A DNA stretch of 64,000 nucleotides, from NCBI GenBank assembly GCA_037693485.1, contig CM075353.1:103126501-103190500 (forward strand), read 5' to 3'. Below the pieces are notes generated by a model that made no database searches, was not told where the DNA came from, and saw only the letters and a list, made by a program, of their open reading frames with translations. The position numbers and the translations under genes are program-made. Of this stretch, positions 1 to 13,217 are shown in pieces; within the stretch, counting starts at the first letter, position 1, and each line of letters starts with the position of its first letter. This stretch comes from Kitagawia praeruptora. Taxonomy: Eukaryota; Streptophyta; Magnoliopsida; Apiales; Apiaceae.

Positions 1-1036
1 ATTATGTTTTCATTCATTATCATTATTACTTTGTTTTCTTCTTTAATTATGTGTAACTAAATCTTTAATCTGAGGATTGGGTAGTATTCCTTGGTATTCA
101 TGCATGTTTGATTATGTGATTTTCTTGCTTTGCTGATCTGTTATTGAGGGCTTAACACAATTAGGGGAGTCATGAACCTTTGATTGGATTTTAGGGATTG
201 TAATAACTTGGAAGAGGAGTTGCAATTTTAGTACATGATTTAACAGACATAACTCGAATATTTGATTGGGAGATTAATAGGAGAGTTGTGAGACTTATAA
301 TTCTTGGAGCTTAATGGTTTATGATTGTCTTTGATTGTATCACGGAAGTGACAATTAGGGTATAGTTGTAGACATTATATTGTATCTTGGAAGAGAACAT
401 TATAACCTTAGAAGAATTGTTTTCAGCAGAGTAAGAACGTAGACATCACATAGATATTGAATGTGCATTGAAACCAAGTGAAGAACCCCAGTTCTTGGAT
501 TGTTTTCCTCATATATTTTATTCTCGTTTGATAATTAGTTTAATTTTGTTTAGTTTAATTTAGTTTAAAAACACACCAAACATTCTTATACACTTCTAAA
601 TTGTGAGAGATAAAAACTTGAACTTGATATTACAATTCAGTCCTTCCCTGCGAACGAACACACAAAAATACTACTAACAATATATATAATTGTTTTCGTA
701 GATATCATCGTATTTAGATAATGTTGGTAACTCTTCCCTATTGCAACTAGAAACTACGCTTAAACTATAAGAATATTGGAGATGAATTTTCTCTCAATTG
801 TTTAGAGAAATTTGAAAACGCAATTTAATTTGTTTATTTGGTCACTCGAGAAATTATAAAGGTATACTACTTTTTTACAAAAGAAAGAAATGTAGTGTGT
901 CACGTGAATTGAAAATGACTTTTCATTCCAATCCAAAATGTCCAATTATAGAAAATTATGATGAATTAAGTAGATGATAAAATAATATTAAATTGTTACA
1001 AATAATAAAAAATATTATAGACCACAATATTAATAT
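1..1036. other. AT-rich intergenic sequence
   Basis: I see no coding region, RNA gene or clear element end here. The sequence is AT-rich and looks like non-coding plant DNA. Short stretches could be intron or UTR of a gene lying to the left, but no splice-linked reading frame can be supported. Confidence 0.5.
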
Positions 1037-1430
1037 ACTAACGACAAATTCACTTATTAACCATATTTTAAAGTACGAAAATTGACAATTCTTTAAACAG
1101 GTCTGTGCCTTTCATGGACATCTACGCTAGTTATTCTTAACATCAAATAAGAAATTTTTATCTAAAAATAACATTAAGAAATTTAAAATATATTATATCA
1201 TATAAAATTTTTATTTACACATCCAATAATACATTGAAGATAAAGTTAGAACTTAGGATTTGGTACTGAGTTGTCTGTCCATTCATCTCCGCCACTCAAC
1301 ACAAGAAAGTCTCTATCTTTACCATGGAAAACTCTATTGAAGGCTTTTCGATGCCAATTATCTTGACTTGTCAGCTTCTTTAGCATAAAAATTGAATCTT
1401 TTATATTTATAACACACTTTCATATCCAAT
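1037..1430 (+). repeat. Duplicated block, copy 1, with unoccupied Helitron target
   Basis: This stretch matches 5298-5326 followed directly by 25826-27010, the second copy being interrupted by a foldback element. The junction between 1065 and 1066 (CCATA|TTTTA) is exactly where the second copy is split by about 20.5 kb, so this copy preserves the unoccupied A|T target site of the Helitron at 5327-25825. Similarity fades near 1430, in a piece that also resembles the start of the 195-bp repeat unit around 27.6 kb. Confidence 0.8.
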
Positions 1431-2390
1431 ACAAAAATACTTGGTTAGTACATGACCCGTTTTAAAATGGATATGACCCATTGGATCTAAAACAAATTCT
1501 ATGCAATATTCTGTTATGGAAAGCAATAAATGACACAATTTTCTTCCATGATTTTAGCAAACTTCTAATAACTAAATATATGTAATTTATTATGTTATGG
1601 AAAGTACTAATTGACACAATTTTTCTCCATCAGAACTTCTTCCAATATACCATCTGTAGATGGTCTTTTTTCCATCTGCAATATTCTACACCTCAAACTC
1701 TGCATTGGAATGGATAAAACAGGTACGCAATTTTTTTGTTTATATGTTGGTTCCGTTATATTTTGAATCAGCTTGGTCCTTTTTCTCCTAATTCGGAATG
1801 AAATTGTAAGTGAAGTATTTGTACTTGGATTCTTTTGTATTTTATGTTTTTGTTGCCTCGGTTTAGCTATAGGGAATGACTTGCTTTTCATGATGCATTT
1901 TTTATAGGGCATCTTATTAATTATTATACATCTCCAATCCATATACTGTTTGTTCCTTTCACAAATTTGAATCTCTTGGTCATTTTCTGGCCATCTCTGG
2001 AACTCCATTGCATAAATTAAGGATTTGAAGCATTTACTAATTTTCTCTTTGTTTTTTCTTGAAGTTGCTTCTTGACATCAAGTCATTGTTATCTTCAAGA
2101 TTGAGACGTTAACTTATTGCAATATGTTTCCTAAGACATGATAATCAAATCTATTTTTGTGTTAAGTTTCATAAAGTTTATATGTTGGTTACGTTATATT
2201 TTGAATTCAGACATTTGCTTAATTGTTAAACATATCGTAAGAGGATTTCGCTTGGTCCTGTTTCTTATAAGTTTCCTCCCATATATTTTTGAATTCCTAA
2301 TTACTCACTTATGGAAACTACGAATCATTCAAAATTTTGCTCTCTATATGTAATGTATTCCATTGTAATTCACAATATTCACAGATTATC
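1431..2390. other. Intergenic, no recognised gene
   Basis: A 133-codon open frame on the minus strand (1607-2008) and a 71-codon frame on the plus strand (2138-2353) show no domain I recognise. The pieces around 1740-1790 and 2180-2265 resemble each other, so part of this stretch is a diverged local duplication. I treat the frames as chance openings. Confidence 0.4.
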
Positions 2391-2821
2391 CATATTATGA
2401 TTCATTTTCAATCATCTATAATCAAGTCAACATGATATTTTCATTTAATACATAATAACAATTTAAAATTCAAAGTACTTATTTAATACACAATCTTCTC
2501 AATTAATTCAAAATCTTGCTCGATTTTCTCTTATCATATTATAATCCATTTTCAATTATCCATAATCAAGTCAACACAATGTTTTCATTTAATACAAAAT
2601 AAGAATTTGAAATTCAAATTACTTATTTAATACACAATCTTCCCAATTAATTCAAAATATTGATTGATTTTCTCTTATCATATTATAATCCATTTTCAAT
2701 TATCTATAATCAAGTCAACAAAATCGTTTCATCTAATACGTAATAAGAATTTGAAATTCAAATTACTTATTTAATACACAATCTTCCCAATTAATTCAAA
2801 ATCTTGCTTGATTTTCTCATT
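2391..2821 (+). repeat. Three tandem copies of a 144-bp unit
   Basis: Equivalent positions recur at 2400, 2544 and 2688, giving a 144-bp period. The three units differ by scattered substitutions, and the third is cut short. No coding potential is evident and the function is unknown. Confidence 0.8.
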
Positions 2822-4340
2822 TATGGGAACTATAACTCATTCATAAAGTATCAATTAGCATTAATATTCATATATCTATTTTCCTTTTTTTTGAAAATTT
2901 CCTCTTTGACGGGTTTAAAATCTTAAATTTAAACATATTTTTAAGATCAATTAATTTTGTTGGCTCAATTGTCAAAGCGTTTAACAAAATAGTGCTATAT
3001 ATATCAATGAAACTCTATCCATCTGCTATTATTTTTTTTGACGCTATTTTTTTCTTTCTTACTTTGTTTGTTGTGTCTCTCCATTTTTTGTCTCTACCAT
3101 TTTATTTGATATTTTTCTTTTCAATTCATATTACATTTATTATTATATGTTATATATGGGTCTAATATGTTTACTTCGTATTGATTTTTCCTTCTTACAG
3201 AACAAGCGTCAACTACTGGAATCAATGGATTTCTCATCAAATATTAAACTAGGTATAAAAATATGAACATAGTGGATTTTAAACCAAGTTTTTTATATTT
3301 TGTATAATTTATGCAAGCATTTTAAATTCAATTATGTCTTATTTATAACTTTTTTATGTAGGTAAAATTAAAGTAGTGCTGGGTATCCCAAATATGTTTC
3401 CTAAATATTTCCCATATAATGTGGAAAATACATGGTTGGTTTTTAATTCGTGAACACATATGTATAGAAGCTGAGTCCCATATTATTAGTGGGAAAGTTA
3501 CTTAATACACATGTACCACGTCAAAGGGAAAAAATTGGAAATTGTTTAAGAATACATAACATTTTCTGCAAAATTAAGTCTTCTCTTAGTTTTAAAATAT
3601 CTCATTATATCTCTTTTTGGTAAGAGAAATTAAATCTTGCCTTACTCGTGAAATCAATCAACAATAAATTTACACTTTTTTAGATGACTCTTTGATAATT
3701 GAATTATACATGTAGCGTTGAATTAATGTTGTAACTTTTGTAACTAAAGTAACAGTAATTAGATATTGCAACTTTTGTTTAAAATACTAATTCGAATTTG
3801 GAAACCATATATGCTCATACATACATTATACGAGTACTACATTTATTTTTTGTCATAAGTTATTCATATATTAATCTTTTACTTTAAATTTTAAAATTAA
3901 AATAATAATGTTGTTAAATGTAACTTACATCCATAATTTATGTAACAATAAAAAATCACATTATTTATTATATAAAATCACATTGCACTACCTAATAGTT
4001 TAGAAAATCAAATAATTTTTTTTTTCACATCTACATTCAATTTCAGAAAATTTGTGAATAACAGTAAACCATATCTCATTAATAATTTTATTTGATTTTT
4101 TCTTATCATTCTTCTATCTTTTATTTTGACAATAATCAATTTGAGTTAAAATATATACAGTCCCCTTATATTTTTCTTGGCAAATAAAATTTAGTCTGGC
4201 CTTATTTCTAAAATTAATTACCATTAATATACATATTTTATTTTTATAATATGCTTTTAAGGATTTTCAAATTTATAAATAGACATAACTAAATTTTAAA
4301 AATGCAATTATATATTTTTTCATAATTTTTAATTTAATGG
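2822..4340. other. AT-rich intergenic sequence
   Basis: No gene or element ends were recognised. The stretch is very AT-rich, with short homopolymers and no reading frame of note. Confidence 0.45.
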
Positions 4341-5297
4341 GCTTTAAACTGAATTTATAATTTTTTATATACATTGATGTAGTTAGTGGAATATGAAATA
4401 TAATAAATTTTTATAATCGATTTTTATTTTTCAATTGAAATTTTCAATTTTACATTATCTAAATTGCGAGCTGTCGTCGTTAGGCAACGACGAGAAACTT
4501 TGAATTGAATTTATAATTTTGTTATATACATCTATGTGGTTAGTGAAATATGAGATATGATATCATCATTTCATAATCGATTTTTAATTTTTATTTGCAA
4601 TTCTCAATTTTACAATATCTAATCTTGAACAAAATTTTTATATAATTTTTTTAGGTATATTGATCATGCAGTAATGGAATATCTTATATAATACTCTTTT
4701 TTTTTATCTAACAATACTTTTTCATTTTGAATTCAAATATATACAATCCACTTATTTTTCTTCTTGGTAAATAAAATTAAGTCTTGTCTTCTTTCTAAAA
4801 TAAAATAATATTTATTATACATATTATATTTTCTAATTGGCTTCTTAGGTTTTCAAATTTAAGGAATAGAAATGACCAAATTTTGAAAATGCATTTTAAA
4901 GAGAAACCTAAATCTGAATCTATACTTTTATATACATTGTTGAAATTAGTGAAATATGAGATACAATAAATTTTCATGATTGATTTATATTTTCAGTTAA
5001 AAATTTTAATTTTACATTATTTATATTGCAAGTAGTAAATGGATGGAGGGAAATCTTAAACTGACTTTATGATTTTTTTTATACACATCTATGCAACTAG
5101 TGGAATATGAGATATGATACTTTTTAATAATTGATTTTTAAATTTTGTTACAATTTCCAATTTTACAATATCTAAATTGTGGACCATCGCCATTAAGCGA
5201 TGACGAGAAGCCTTCAACTGAATTTATAAATTTTTATTATAGACATCTATGCAGTTAGTGAAATTTGAGATATGATATCTTTTCATTATCATAATTC
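4341..5297 (+). repeat. Degenerate repeats of about 150-200 bp with small stem-loops
   Basis: Diverged units recur, each with a 'gttagtg(g)aatatgagatat' type block followed by a run ending near 'caattttacaatatct'. Two units carry a short inverted repeat just downstream: TCGTCGTT/AACGACGA near 4475-4494 and CATCGC/GCGATG near 5184-5201. The copies are strongly diverged and probably remnants of an old non-autonomous element. Confidence 0.5.
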
Positions 5298-5330
5298 ACT
5301 AACGACAAATTCACTTATTAACCATACTAG

Positions 5331-6825
5331 CTTATAACCCGTGCGATGCACGGATTTCTTTTTGATATGTAATAAATTTTATTTATGTTACAATTATATT
5401 TTTATATAATCATTATTTATAGTGTTTCATTTAAATTTAAATTTTAATAATTTAATATAAATTTAATTAATGATATGCATGGTTTAAAACTTATCTATAC
5501 TGAAAATTTTGGTACCTGTTTTTTGGTACTAAGTGAATTTACTTATTTACCCTTCATTATGAAAAAAATATATATGATATCTATACTATTAAAACTTCTA
5601 AAATAAATAATAACATAATATAAATTAATGGTAAGTAGTCAATTGCCTTTTTTCGTATTTACTTTTAATTGAAGATATTACCTTCTATTAACTCCTAAAA
5701 ACATCAATCGTATCATATCTTCCAATCATTAATATTTTCTTCCAAATTAAAACATGTTACCCTTTTAATTTAAAACTAATCTTATAGTCATTAATATATT
5801 AAAAGTCTGACTTCGAGTGGGTTTTTGATGGTTTTGATTACGTATATGCATAAATTGGTGCATATAAAGATGTTGTGTATATGTATAGATTAGTATAATA
5901 TCATATTTTTCAATGATTAATAAATATATTATAAATATGTATACGCTGTTTATAATAAGAAAAGATTAGCCGAAACATTAAAAATTTTGAAACTTATTTT
6001 TTGGTATATCCGTTATTATAATACCTACCAATGTTCAGTTAACCAATCAGAAAACTATGAATTATTTTAGAACAAATCAGAGATAATTCCTAAATTTTAG
6101 ACCAATCATGTTATATTAAGAGTTTTCCTTATTTACAATCTCACCTTACCTCATTAACCATGGTTAGTTAACACTTCTAATTTAAATATAATAATTTTAT
6201 TAGACATATCCATAAATACATATTTTTTAGTATTTACATATCCATAAATACATATTTGTTAGATAAAAAACTACTACAAAATTATTATTTTAGCTTACAT
6301 TAGATAAAACAATAAATTAAACAATTCGTTGCTCTTAAAAAATTCAAGTACAAATTAGTTATCATTCAATTTAGTTTTGAAAAGTTAATTTTATATGACT
6401 TCTAATTATTAAATATCCATGCGAATAAATTATTTAGACTAAAATAACTCATTTAATTATGATATATCACGATATACTATTATATATTTTAAATTATTTC
6501 ATAACTACTCATTCGTTAATTAACCACTTTTTTAATATAAAGTCAATCACATTCATATTATCATACATTATAAATAGATTTTTATATTATATATTATATA
6601 ATTATAACTGATTTTAAATAATTATAATATAACTCTACTAGAAATATGAAAAACATCGGATTTGAAATCAAATTTTAAATTATTTGGACAATTTCCATGT
6701 CTTCAAATACTCGATTTTTTTTAAAAGCTCAAAAATTTATATATTCATAATTTTTTAATAAAATTAATTAATAAATGCATACAAGCCAATGCTGCATATA
6801 TTTTAATTATTTAAATTATTAAATA
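5331..6825. other. Interior of outer Helitron, 3' side
   Basis: AT-rich with no genes. The stretch around 5511-5700 is an inverted, diverged version of the repeat unit amplified at 16.8-20.8 kb (GGTACC-containing motif, TCTATACTATTAAAAC). The stretch around 6000-6180 resembles the 739-bp tandem unit at 20.8-22.4 kb. The element family therefore has internal repeats at both ends. Confidence 0.5.
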
Positions 6826-7433
6826 CTAGCTTTAAACCCGTGCGAATCACATGTTGTTTTTATAATTGTTTTTGTTAGATTTTATTTGGATGTCATTGTA
6901 AATATTTTATTTTATATTTTAAGTTTTTTCACACATATTTTAATAATAAAGCATTATGTTATACTATGTTATTAAATTTTTAAAGGATATATGTGATTTT
7001 TTTAATTATTATTAAATTTTTTGATGAGTATTTTGTTATTATTATTATTATTTTTATTTTTTTATTTTTTTTTTGTGTTTGAAAGTGAATTTTAAAAGGT
7101 GATTTTTTAAAAAAAAATTGGGTGTTATTACTGGTTTTGCGTGTGTTTTGATTATTAGTTATTTTTGTTTTATATTATTTTTGTTTTTGTATAAAATTAT
7201 ATTAAGATTGTATATTAAATTATTATTTTTGATTTATAGTTTTATTTAATTATTTTTTGATGTTTAACAATAATATATTTGGATTCTCTTTGTATATATA
7301 TATATATTAAATATATGCAAACTTATCTTCTTAAAAGAAATTATGTAAACTTTTAATAATAATTATTGAAGTTGCATTTTAAACATTTATGTTTTTATTG
7401 TTTTTTTTATTTTAGTACAATATATGTGATTTT

Positions 7434-8395
7434 AGTATTATATTCTTGTAATTATTCTTTTTATCTTTTTGATTTTTAAACGTGTGGTAGAATTTTTAAA
7501 TATTTTTGATTTTTTTTTGAAAATATGTGGTATTACATTTTTTATTTGTTTGAATATTGTTTTTTTATGTTTTTTTATATTTTTTTATGTGGGGTGTTTA
7601 TTATGTGTTTTTGTTTAGAGTAAGTTTAGGATATTTTTGTTGTTTTATATTTAGATACTATATAATTTTATTTTTTGGGTAGTTTTTTAAATTTTAGAAA
7701 CATGTTTGTTGTAAATGATTTTCTTGTAAAATACATATATTCGAACATTTAGCTTAGCATGTATTTTAATATTTCTTTTTTTTTATGGGATTTTTTTTTT
7801 CTATTTCACCTTTTTTGTTTTTTACTTTGTTTATTATTTTTGTTAGTTTGTTTGTTTACTTTGTTTATTTTTGAAAATATATGTTATTTGTTAATAGTGT
7901 GGTAGGATTTGTGCTAGGTTTGGCTATTACAACTTATGTTAGTATTATATTCGTGTAATTATTCTTTTTATCTTTTTGATTTTTAAACGCGTGATAGAAT
8001 TTTTAAGATATTTTTGAATTTTATTTGAAAATATGTGTGGTATTACATATGGGGTGTTTATGTTTATTTATTTTCTTTTTTCATATGGGGTGTTTATTAT
8101 GTGTTTTTGTTTAGAGTAAGTTTAGGTTGTTTTTGTTGTTTTATATTTAGATACTATATAATTTTATTTTTTGGGTTGTTTTTTTAAATTTTAAAAACAT
8201 GTTTGTTGTAAATTACATATATTTGAACTTTAGCGTAGCATGTATTTTAATATTTTAATTTTTGTTGGGATTTTTTCTATTTCATTGTTTTTGTTTGTTT
8301 ACTTTGTTTATTATTTTTGTTAGTTTGTTTGTTTACTTTGTTTATTTTTAATAATGATATGTTATTTGTTAATAGTGTTGTAGGATTTGTCAGTA
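7434..8395 (+). repeat. Two tandem copies of a unit of about 500 bp in Helitron 2
   Basis: The stretch from about 7434 recurs from about 7941, including a shared block around 7590-7720 and 8080-8215 (gtttagagtaagtttagg...). The rest of 6830-9152 is T-rich and non-coding, with no further structure I can support. Confidence 0.65.
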
Positions 8396-9147
8396 TATTA
8401 TAAAAAAAATCATTTCATCAAAACTTCCTTACACTAATTAATATAATGTACCTTCACAATTTTAAAATATCAATAAAATAATTTACATCTGTTTATGTTT
8501 TTTTATAGATTGCATTTTTGCTTATATTTTTTTTATAGATTGCATTTTAATTATAATTATAGATTGTATTTTTATAGATACACTATTTATTAACAATATG
8601 TATATTTGTTTATTTTTTTGGTGAAGATTATGGTAGTGTACATCAAACCAACGTCTTAGACTCCCACAAAAGGATTTCACTTTTTATCTTTTTACTCTTT
8701 GTCTTTTTTAACCTGACTAACCCTGACGACCAGACGACCACTCAAACTCCCTTACGCTAATTATATATAGGATATAATACGCTATAAGAGTATCAATAGT
8801 TGGTAAATAAATTACCAATCAAAAATTAAAATTTATGTTAGAGACAATCAGAATTCACTTCTAAATTTTCAATCAATCAATCATATACAAAATTTTTATT
8901 ATTTACCATGATTATTCTAATTTCCTAATCGCGGTTAAATTAAATTTAATATAATAATATCTTCATTTAATAAATTCGTATATCACATGGTTTTTAATTT
9001 TAAAAAATTACTACTAACCCTAAATAATATTTTCTATAAATCCACATAACAGTGAATTACAGATGTTTATATATCTTTTAGTTATGAATTTTTTTTAAAC
9101 ATCCTCTATTATAATACCTGAATCTACCACGTATTAGCTAAACAATC

Positions 9148-9152
9148 GTAAG
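9148..9152 (+). repeat. 5-bp target site duplication, left (GTAAG)
   Basis: GTAAG lies directly before the 5' LTR and is repeated exactly at 16316-16320 directly after the 3' LTR. This fixes both outer boundaries of the Tekay element. Confidence 0.9.
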
Positions 9153-10759
9153 TATAACGTCTCAGAAATTTTAGTATTTTTATATTATATTATTTGTTTA
9201 TTTTAAATTGTGGATTATATGATGTGGATATTTCTGGAGAAGGTGTAATATGTGGAATATTATATTCGTGGGTTTATTTGATGATCTATATGTGTCAGAT
9301 AAGCCTACGTGTGTTTATTTTAGTTTTGGTAATTAAACCCTATTTAAATTGTGTGTTATTCATCCTCTGAGAATTTTATAAAATTGTCGGGATTAGTATA
9401 AATCTTGAAATATTTTGCATTATTTACTTAATTAGTTTATTTGAGTTTTAAAAATATTATGTGGATTTATTATGAGTTTTAAGGATTTTAAAATGATTTT
9501 TTGGATTACTTTTCGTTTTATTGATTTAATCTTGTAAAATTCATATTTAGTTCGTTTTTGATCCGAAAAATATTTTAAAAATATGGGGGTGATCGTAATT
9601 TTGTACTCTTTATTTTAGAATTTTAAGATTTAATGTTCCGCCCAATTTTTGCTAATTCGAATATTGGAAATTATTTAAAGTTATTTTAGTCGTTTAATTA
9701 AATGATAAATAATTCTATTAAATCACTTTTTTCCTCTTTTCAACCCTTAAATCCCTAAGTCAGTAAGATTTTCCCCAAATTAACATCAATCTCTCTCGGT
9801 TCTCTGAGGATAGTCTCGAAGGTTCTCTCTCTCGCTCTTTTCTCTCCCTCAAATATCAACTATCTCTCTCCCTCCTGTTTATCATATACATATATATCAT
9901 CTTGTTCCGGCTGCTTTATGTACTTGTTCGGTACTTGAAATCGACCTATCCCTCTACCTTTTCGCTGTTCAGTTGAGGGGTGTGTGTGTGGGTTTTGCTG
10001 TGTGTGCGTGAGTGTATCAATGGTACGAGTGTGTGTTCGGTGTGTGTGGGCTTCGTGTTCCTTTCCCTACGTTCGTGTATGTGTACCGCTGTAGATTGTG
10101 CTCCTCTTCTACCGTGGATGATGGGTGAGGAGTGGAAGTATAATCGGAAGTGTGTGTTTAATTCGTGGTGTGTGTTTAATTCGTGGGTGTTGAAACTCAG
10201 TGTTGGTGTTGGTTTTGGACGGAGTAATTGTTTACTTCCCTCCCTGCTGTGATATTGTACAGTGTGTGCTATGTATATCAGTTCGAGTGTGTGCGTGTGT
10301 GTGTCCATGTTTGGTCGTGTGATGTGTGCGTGAGTATGGGTGTGTGAGTTATCAGTTGATAGTCCCATTGTTCAAGTGTGATGTTCTTGGCCGAAGTACT
10401 CCTGCTGTGTATTGTTGTTTGTGTCTAAGTCATGGCTGTGTTGAGACTAGCCGTTACTATGTTCTTGGTTTGTCTTTAGGCTATGCTTCGAGACTTTGGT
10501 TACAATGCAGGGCTACCTTGAAAAATTTTATATATAAGTTCGTACCTTATTTGACAGTTTCTGTGAAATATTGAAATTATCTGGACTTATTTATGTTGTG
10601 CGAAGTTTTGAGTCGGAAACCCAAATTCGGGCACCCTCGGAATTTTGCCCTATCGACAATGATACTAAAGTTGAGTCGATGGAAAAAGGCGATGATGAAA
10701 CGTGAGCCGAAATATTATAATAATAATAATACTTGACCATATTGCTTGCGGTTGTATTT
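9153..10759 (+). repeat. 5' LTR of the Tekay element, truncated
   Basis: It aligns with 13218-14821 and then stops abruptly at 10759, where RT coding sequence begins. The final shared bases are GTATTT. TG/GTGTG-rich stretches create several chance open frames on both strands (for example 9946-10368), which are not genes. Confidence 0.92.
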
Positions 10760-11842
10760 CTAGTTATGGCATTTGGGCTGACGAACGCGCCCGCAGCATT
10801 TATGGATCTAATGAACAGAGTCTTCAAGAAATATTTAGACAAATTTGTGATTGTGTTTATAGATGATATTTTAGTATACTCAAAGACGGAGGAAGAACAT
10901 GCTGATCATTTGAGAATAGTATTGGAGACGCTAAGGCGAGAAAAGATGTATGCGAAGTTTTCAAAGTGCGAATTTTGGTTACGAGAGGTTCAATTCTTAG
11001 GGCACGTGGTTAGCAGTGAAGGCATAACAGTGGATCCAGCAAAAATTGAAGCTGTCATGAACTGGAAAAGACCAACGACACCGACAGAAGTCAGAAGCTT
11101 CATGGGATTAGCAGGATATTATCGAAGGTTTGTTCCGGATTTTGCCAAGATAGCATCACCATTGACGAAGCTTACCAGGAAAAATGAGAAGTTTGTTTGG
11201 AGTGAAAAATGTGAAGAGAGTTTCCAAGAATTAAAGCAAAAGTTAGTAACTGCTCCAGTTTTGGCACTTCCCGATGATCAAGGAAACTTTGTGATTTATA
11301 GCGATGCTTCTCATAAAGGCTTAGGATGTGTTCTTATGCAACATGACAAAGTGATTGCTTATGCTTCTCGACAACTTAGACCTCATGAACAGAAGTACCC
11401 AACTCATGATTTGGAATTGGCAGCCATAGTGTTTGCACTGAAAATATGGAGGCATTATCTATATGGAGAGAAATGTGAGATTTTCACCGATCACAAGAGT
11501 TTAAAGTATATCTTTACTCAAAGGGAGTTAAATATGAGGCAACGGAGATGGTTAGAGTTGATCAAAGATTATGATTGTTCTATAAATTATCATCCAGGGA
11601 AAGCGAATGTAGTGGCAGATGCATTAAGCAGAAAAGAGAGACTGAACATGTTGACGACAGCAGCAGAGCTACATAAGGAATTTGATAAATTGGAAATAGA
11701 GGTTCGTATTCCAGTTCCTGCTACTGAAATGATGTATGAGATGACCTTTCAGCCAGAATTACTAGAAAAGATAAAGAAGTGTCAAGAAGAAGTAATGAAT
11801 CATGATATAGGGGAGTTAACAGGAGAAGAGATATGTAGTTAG
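10760..11842 (+). pseudogene. Partial reverse transcriptase and RNase H (Tekay pol)
   Basis: The frame enters from LTR sequence and begins RT at LVMAFGLTNAPAAF, so the fingers and first catalytic aspartate region are missing. The active-site motif FIDD is at about 10856-10867, followed by the thumb, then RNase H with YSDAS near 11299 and FTDHKS near 11490, ending in the VADALSRK motif near 11630. A single TAG at 11840-11842 separates this from integrase, which continues in the same frame, so one substitution split the polyprotein. With the RT start deleted the enzyme cannot be functional. Confidence 0.92.
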
Positions 11843-13177
11843 AAGGATGACAAAGGAATTCTACGTGTTTCTTCGAGAATTTGGGTACCCAACGTGGCAG
11901 AGCTAAGACGGGAGATTTTACGCGAAGCGCATAACTCAAAATTTTCCATCCATCAAGGAAGCACCAAGATGTATCGGGACTTAAAGCAAAATTTTTGGTG
12001 GCCAGATATGAAACGAGAGATTGCTGAGTGGGTAAGTAAATGTCTCACATGCCAGAGAGTTAAAGCAGAGCATCAGAGACCCAGCGGATTGCTACAACCG
12101 TTGGATATTCCTGAGTGGAAATGGGAGCACCTAGCTATGGACTTTGTGGTCGGATTACCAAGAACGAAAGCCAATCATGATGCGATTTGGGTGATCATAG
12201 ATCGTTTGACTAAGTCTGCACATTTTCTTCCGATCAATGAAAGATTCTCACTTGATAAGTTGGTACAACTGTATCTGAAGGAAGTGGTTATGCGTCACGG
12301 GGTGCCTGTGACTATTGTGTCGGATCGGGATCCACGTTTCAACTCCAGATTTTGGAAACAGTTTCAAGAATGTTTGGGAACTAAGCTTAAGATGAGTACA
12401 GCCTATCATCCGCAGACAGATGGACAGAGCGAACGAACTATCCAAACTATCGAGGACATGCTTAGAACATGCGCACTGGACTTTAAGGGAAGTTGGGATG
12501 AGCATTTACCCTTGGTAGAGTTTTCCTATAATAACAACTATCATGCCAGTATTGGGATGCCACCATATGAAGCTTTATATGGAAGGAAATGTAGATCTCC
12601 GGTATATTGGGACGAAGTTGGAGAACGTAAAACGTTAGGACCAGAGCTACTACAGCAAACAAAGGAAAAGATTGAAATTATTCAGAAAAGGTTGGTTGCT
12701 GCCCAGAGCAGACAAAAGAAATATGCAGATCAAAACAGAAAGGATTTGAATTTTGAGGAAGGAGATCAAGTGTTATTGAAAGTCTCACCTTGGAAGGGAG
12801 TTACAAGATTTGGTAAGAAAGGAAAGCTCAGTCCGAGGTATGTTGGACCTTTTGAGATCCTCAGACGAGTGGGAAAAGTCGCGTATAAGCTAGCCTTACC
12901 GCCTCACATGAGTCATATCCACAACGTCTTCCATGTGTCGGTGCTTAAGAAATATCATCCGGATTTAAGTCATATAATTGAGTATGAGCCTATTGAGATT
13001 CAGTCGGATTTAACTTTTACAGAACAGCCTGTAGCGATTCAGGATCGAAAGGATAGGAAGTTGAGGAATAAGACAGTTAAGTTGGTAAAAGTATTGTGGA
13101 AGAATCCTAAAGTTGAAGAATCAACTTGGGAACTTGAGAGCGAGATGCTCGAAAAGTATCCTCATCTATTTACCTAG
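11843..13177 (+). pseudogene. Integrase with chromodomain-like tail (Tekay pol)
   Basis: This is in frame with the upstream RNase H apart from the TAG at 11840. It has the HHCC zinc-binding motif (H...H near 11925-11960, CLTC near 12040). The DDE catalytic residues are at about 12140 (MDFVVG), 12322 (SDRDPRF) and 12431 (SERTIQT). A GPY/F-type motif (SPRYVGPFEILRRVG) follows near 12830. The C-terminus (VKVLWKNPKVEESTWE near 13085) resembles the chromodomain of Tekay-clade elements, which is thought to guide insertion to chromatin. The stop is TAG at 13175. The integrase itself shows no further break, but it lacks a start of its own. Confidence 0.92.
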
Positions 13178-13204
13178 GTAAGATTCTGGGGACAGAATCC
13201 TTTT

Positions 13205-13217
13205 AAGGGGGGAAGGA
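13205..13217 (+). other. Polypurine tract
   Basis: AAGGGGGGAAGGA lies directly against the 3' LTR start (TATAACG at 13218). This is the expected plus-strand DNA primer of an LTR retrotransposon. Confidence 0.88.

Noticed and set aside
1607..2353. 133-codon minus-strand and 71-codon plus-strand frames
   Set aside because: No recognisable domain, odd composition, and part of a diverged local duplication.
9946..10574. Open frames on both strands in GTGTG-rich sequence, repeated at 14008-14892
   Set aside because: They lie inside the two LTR copies, are low-complexity and show no domain; chance frames.
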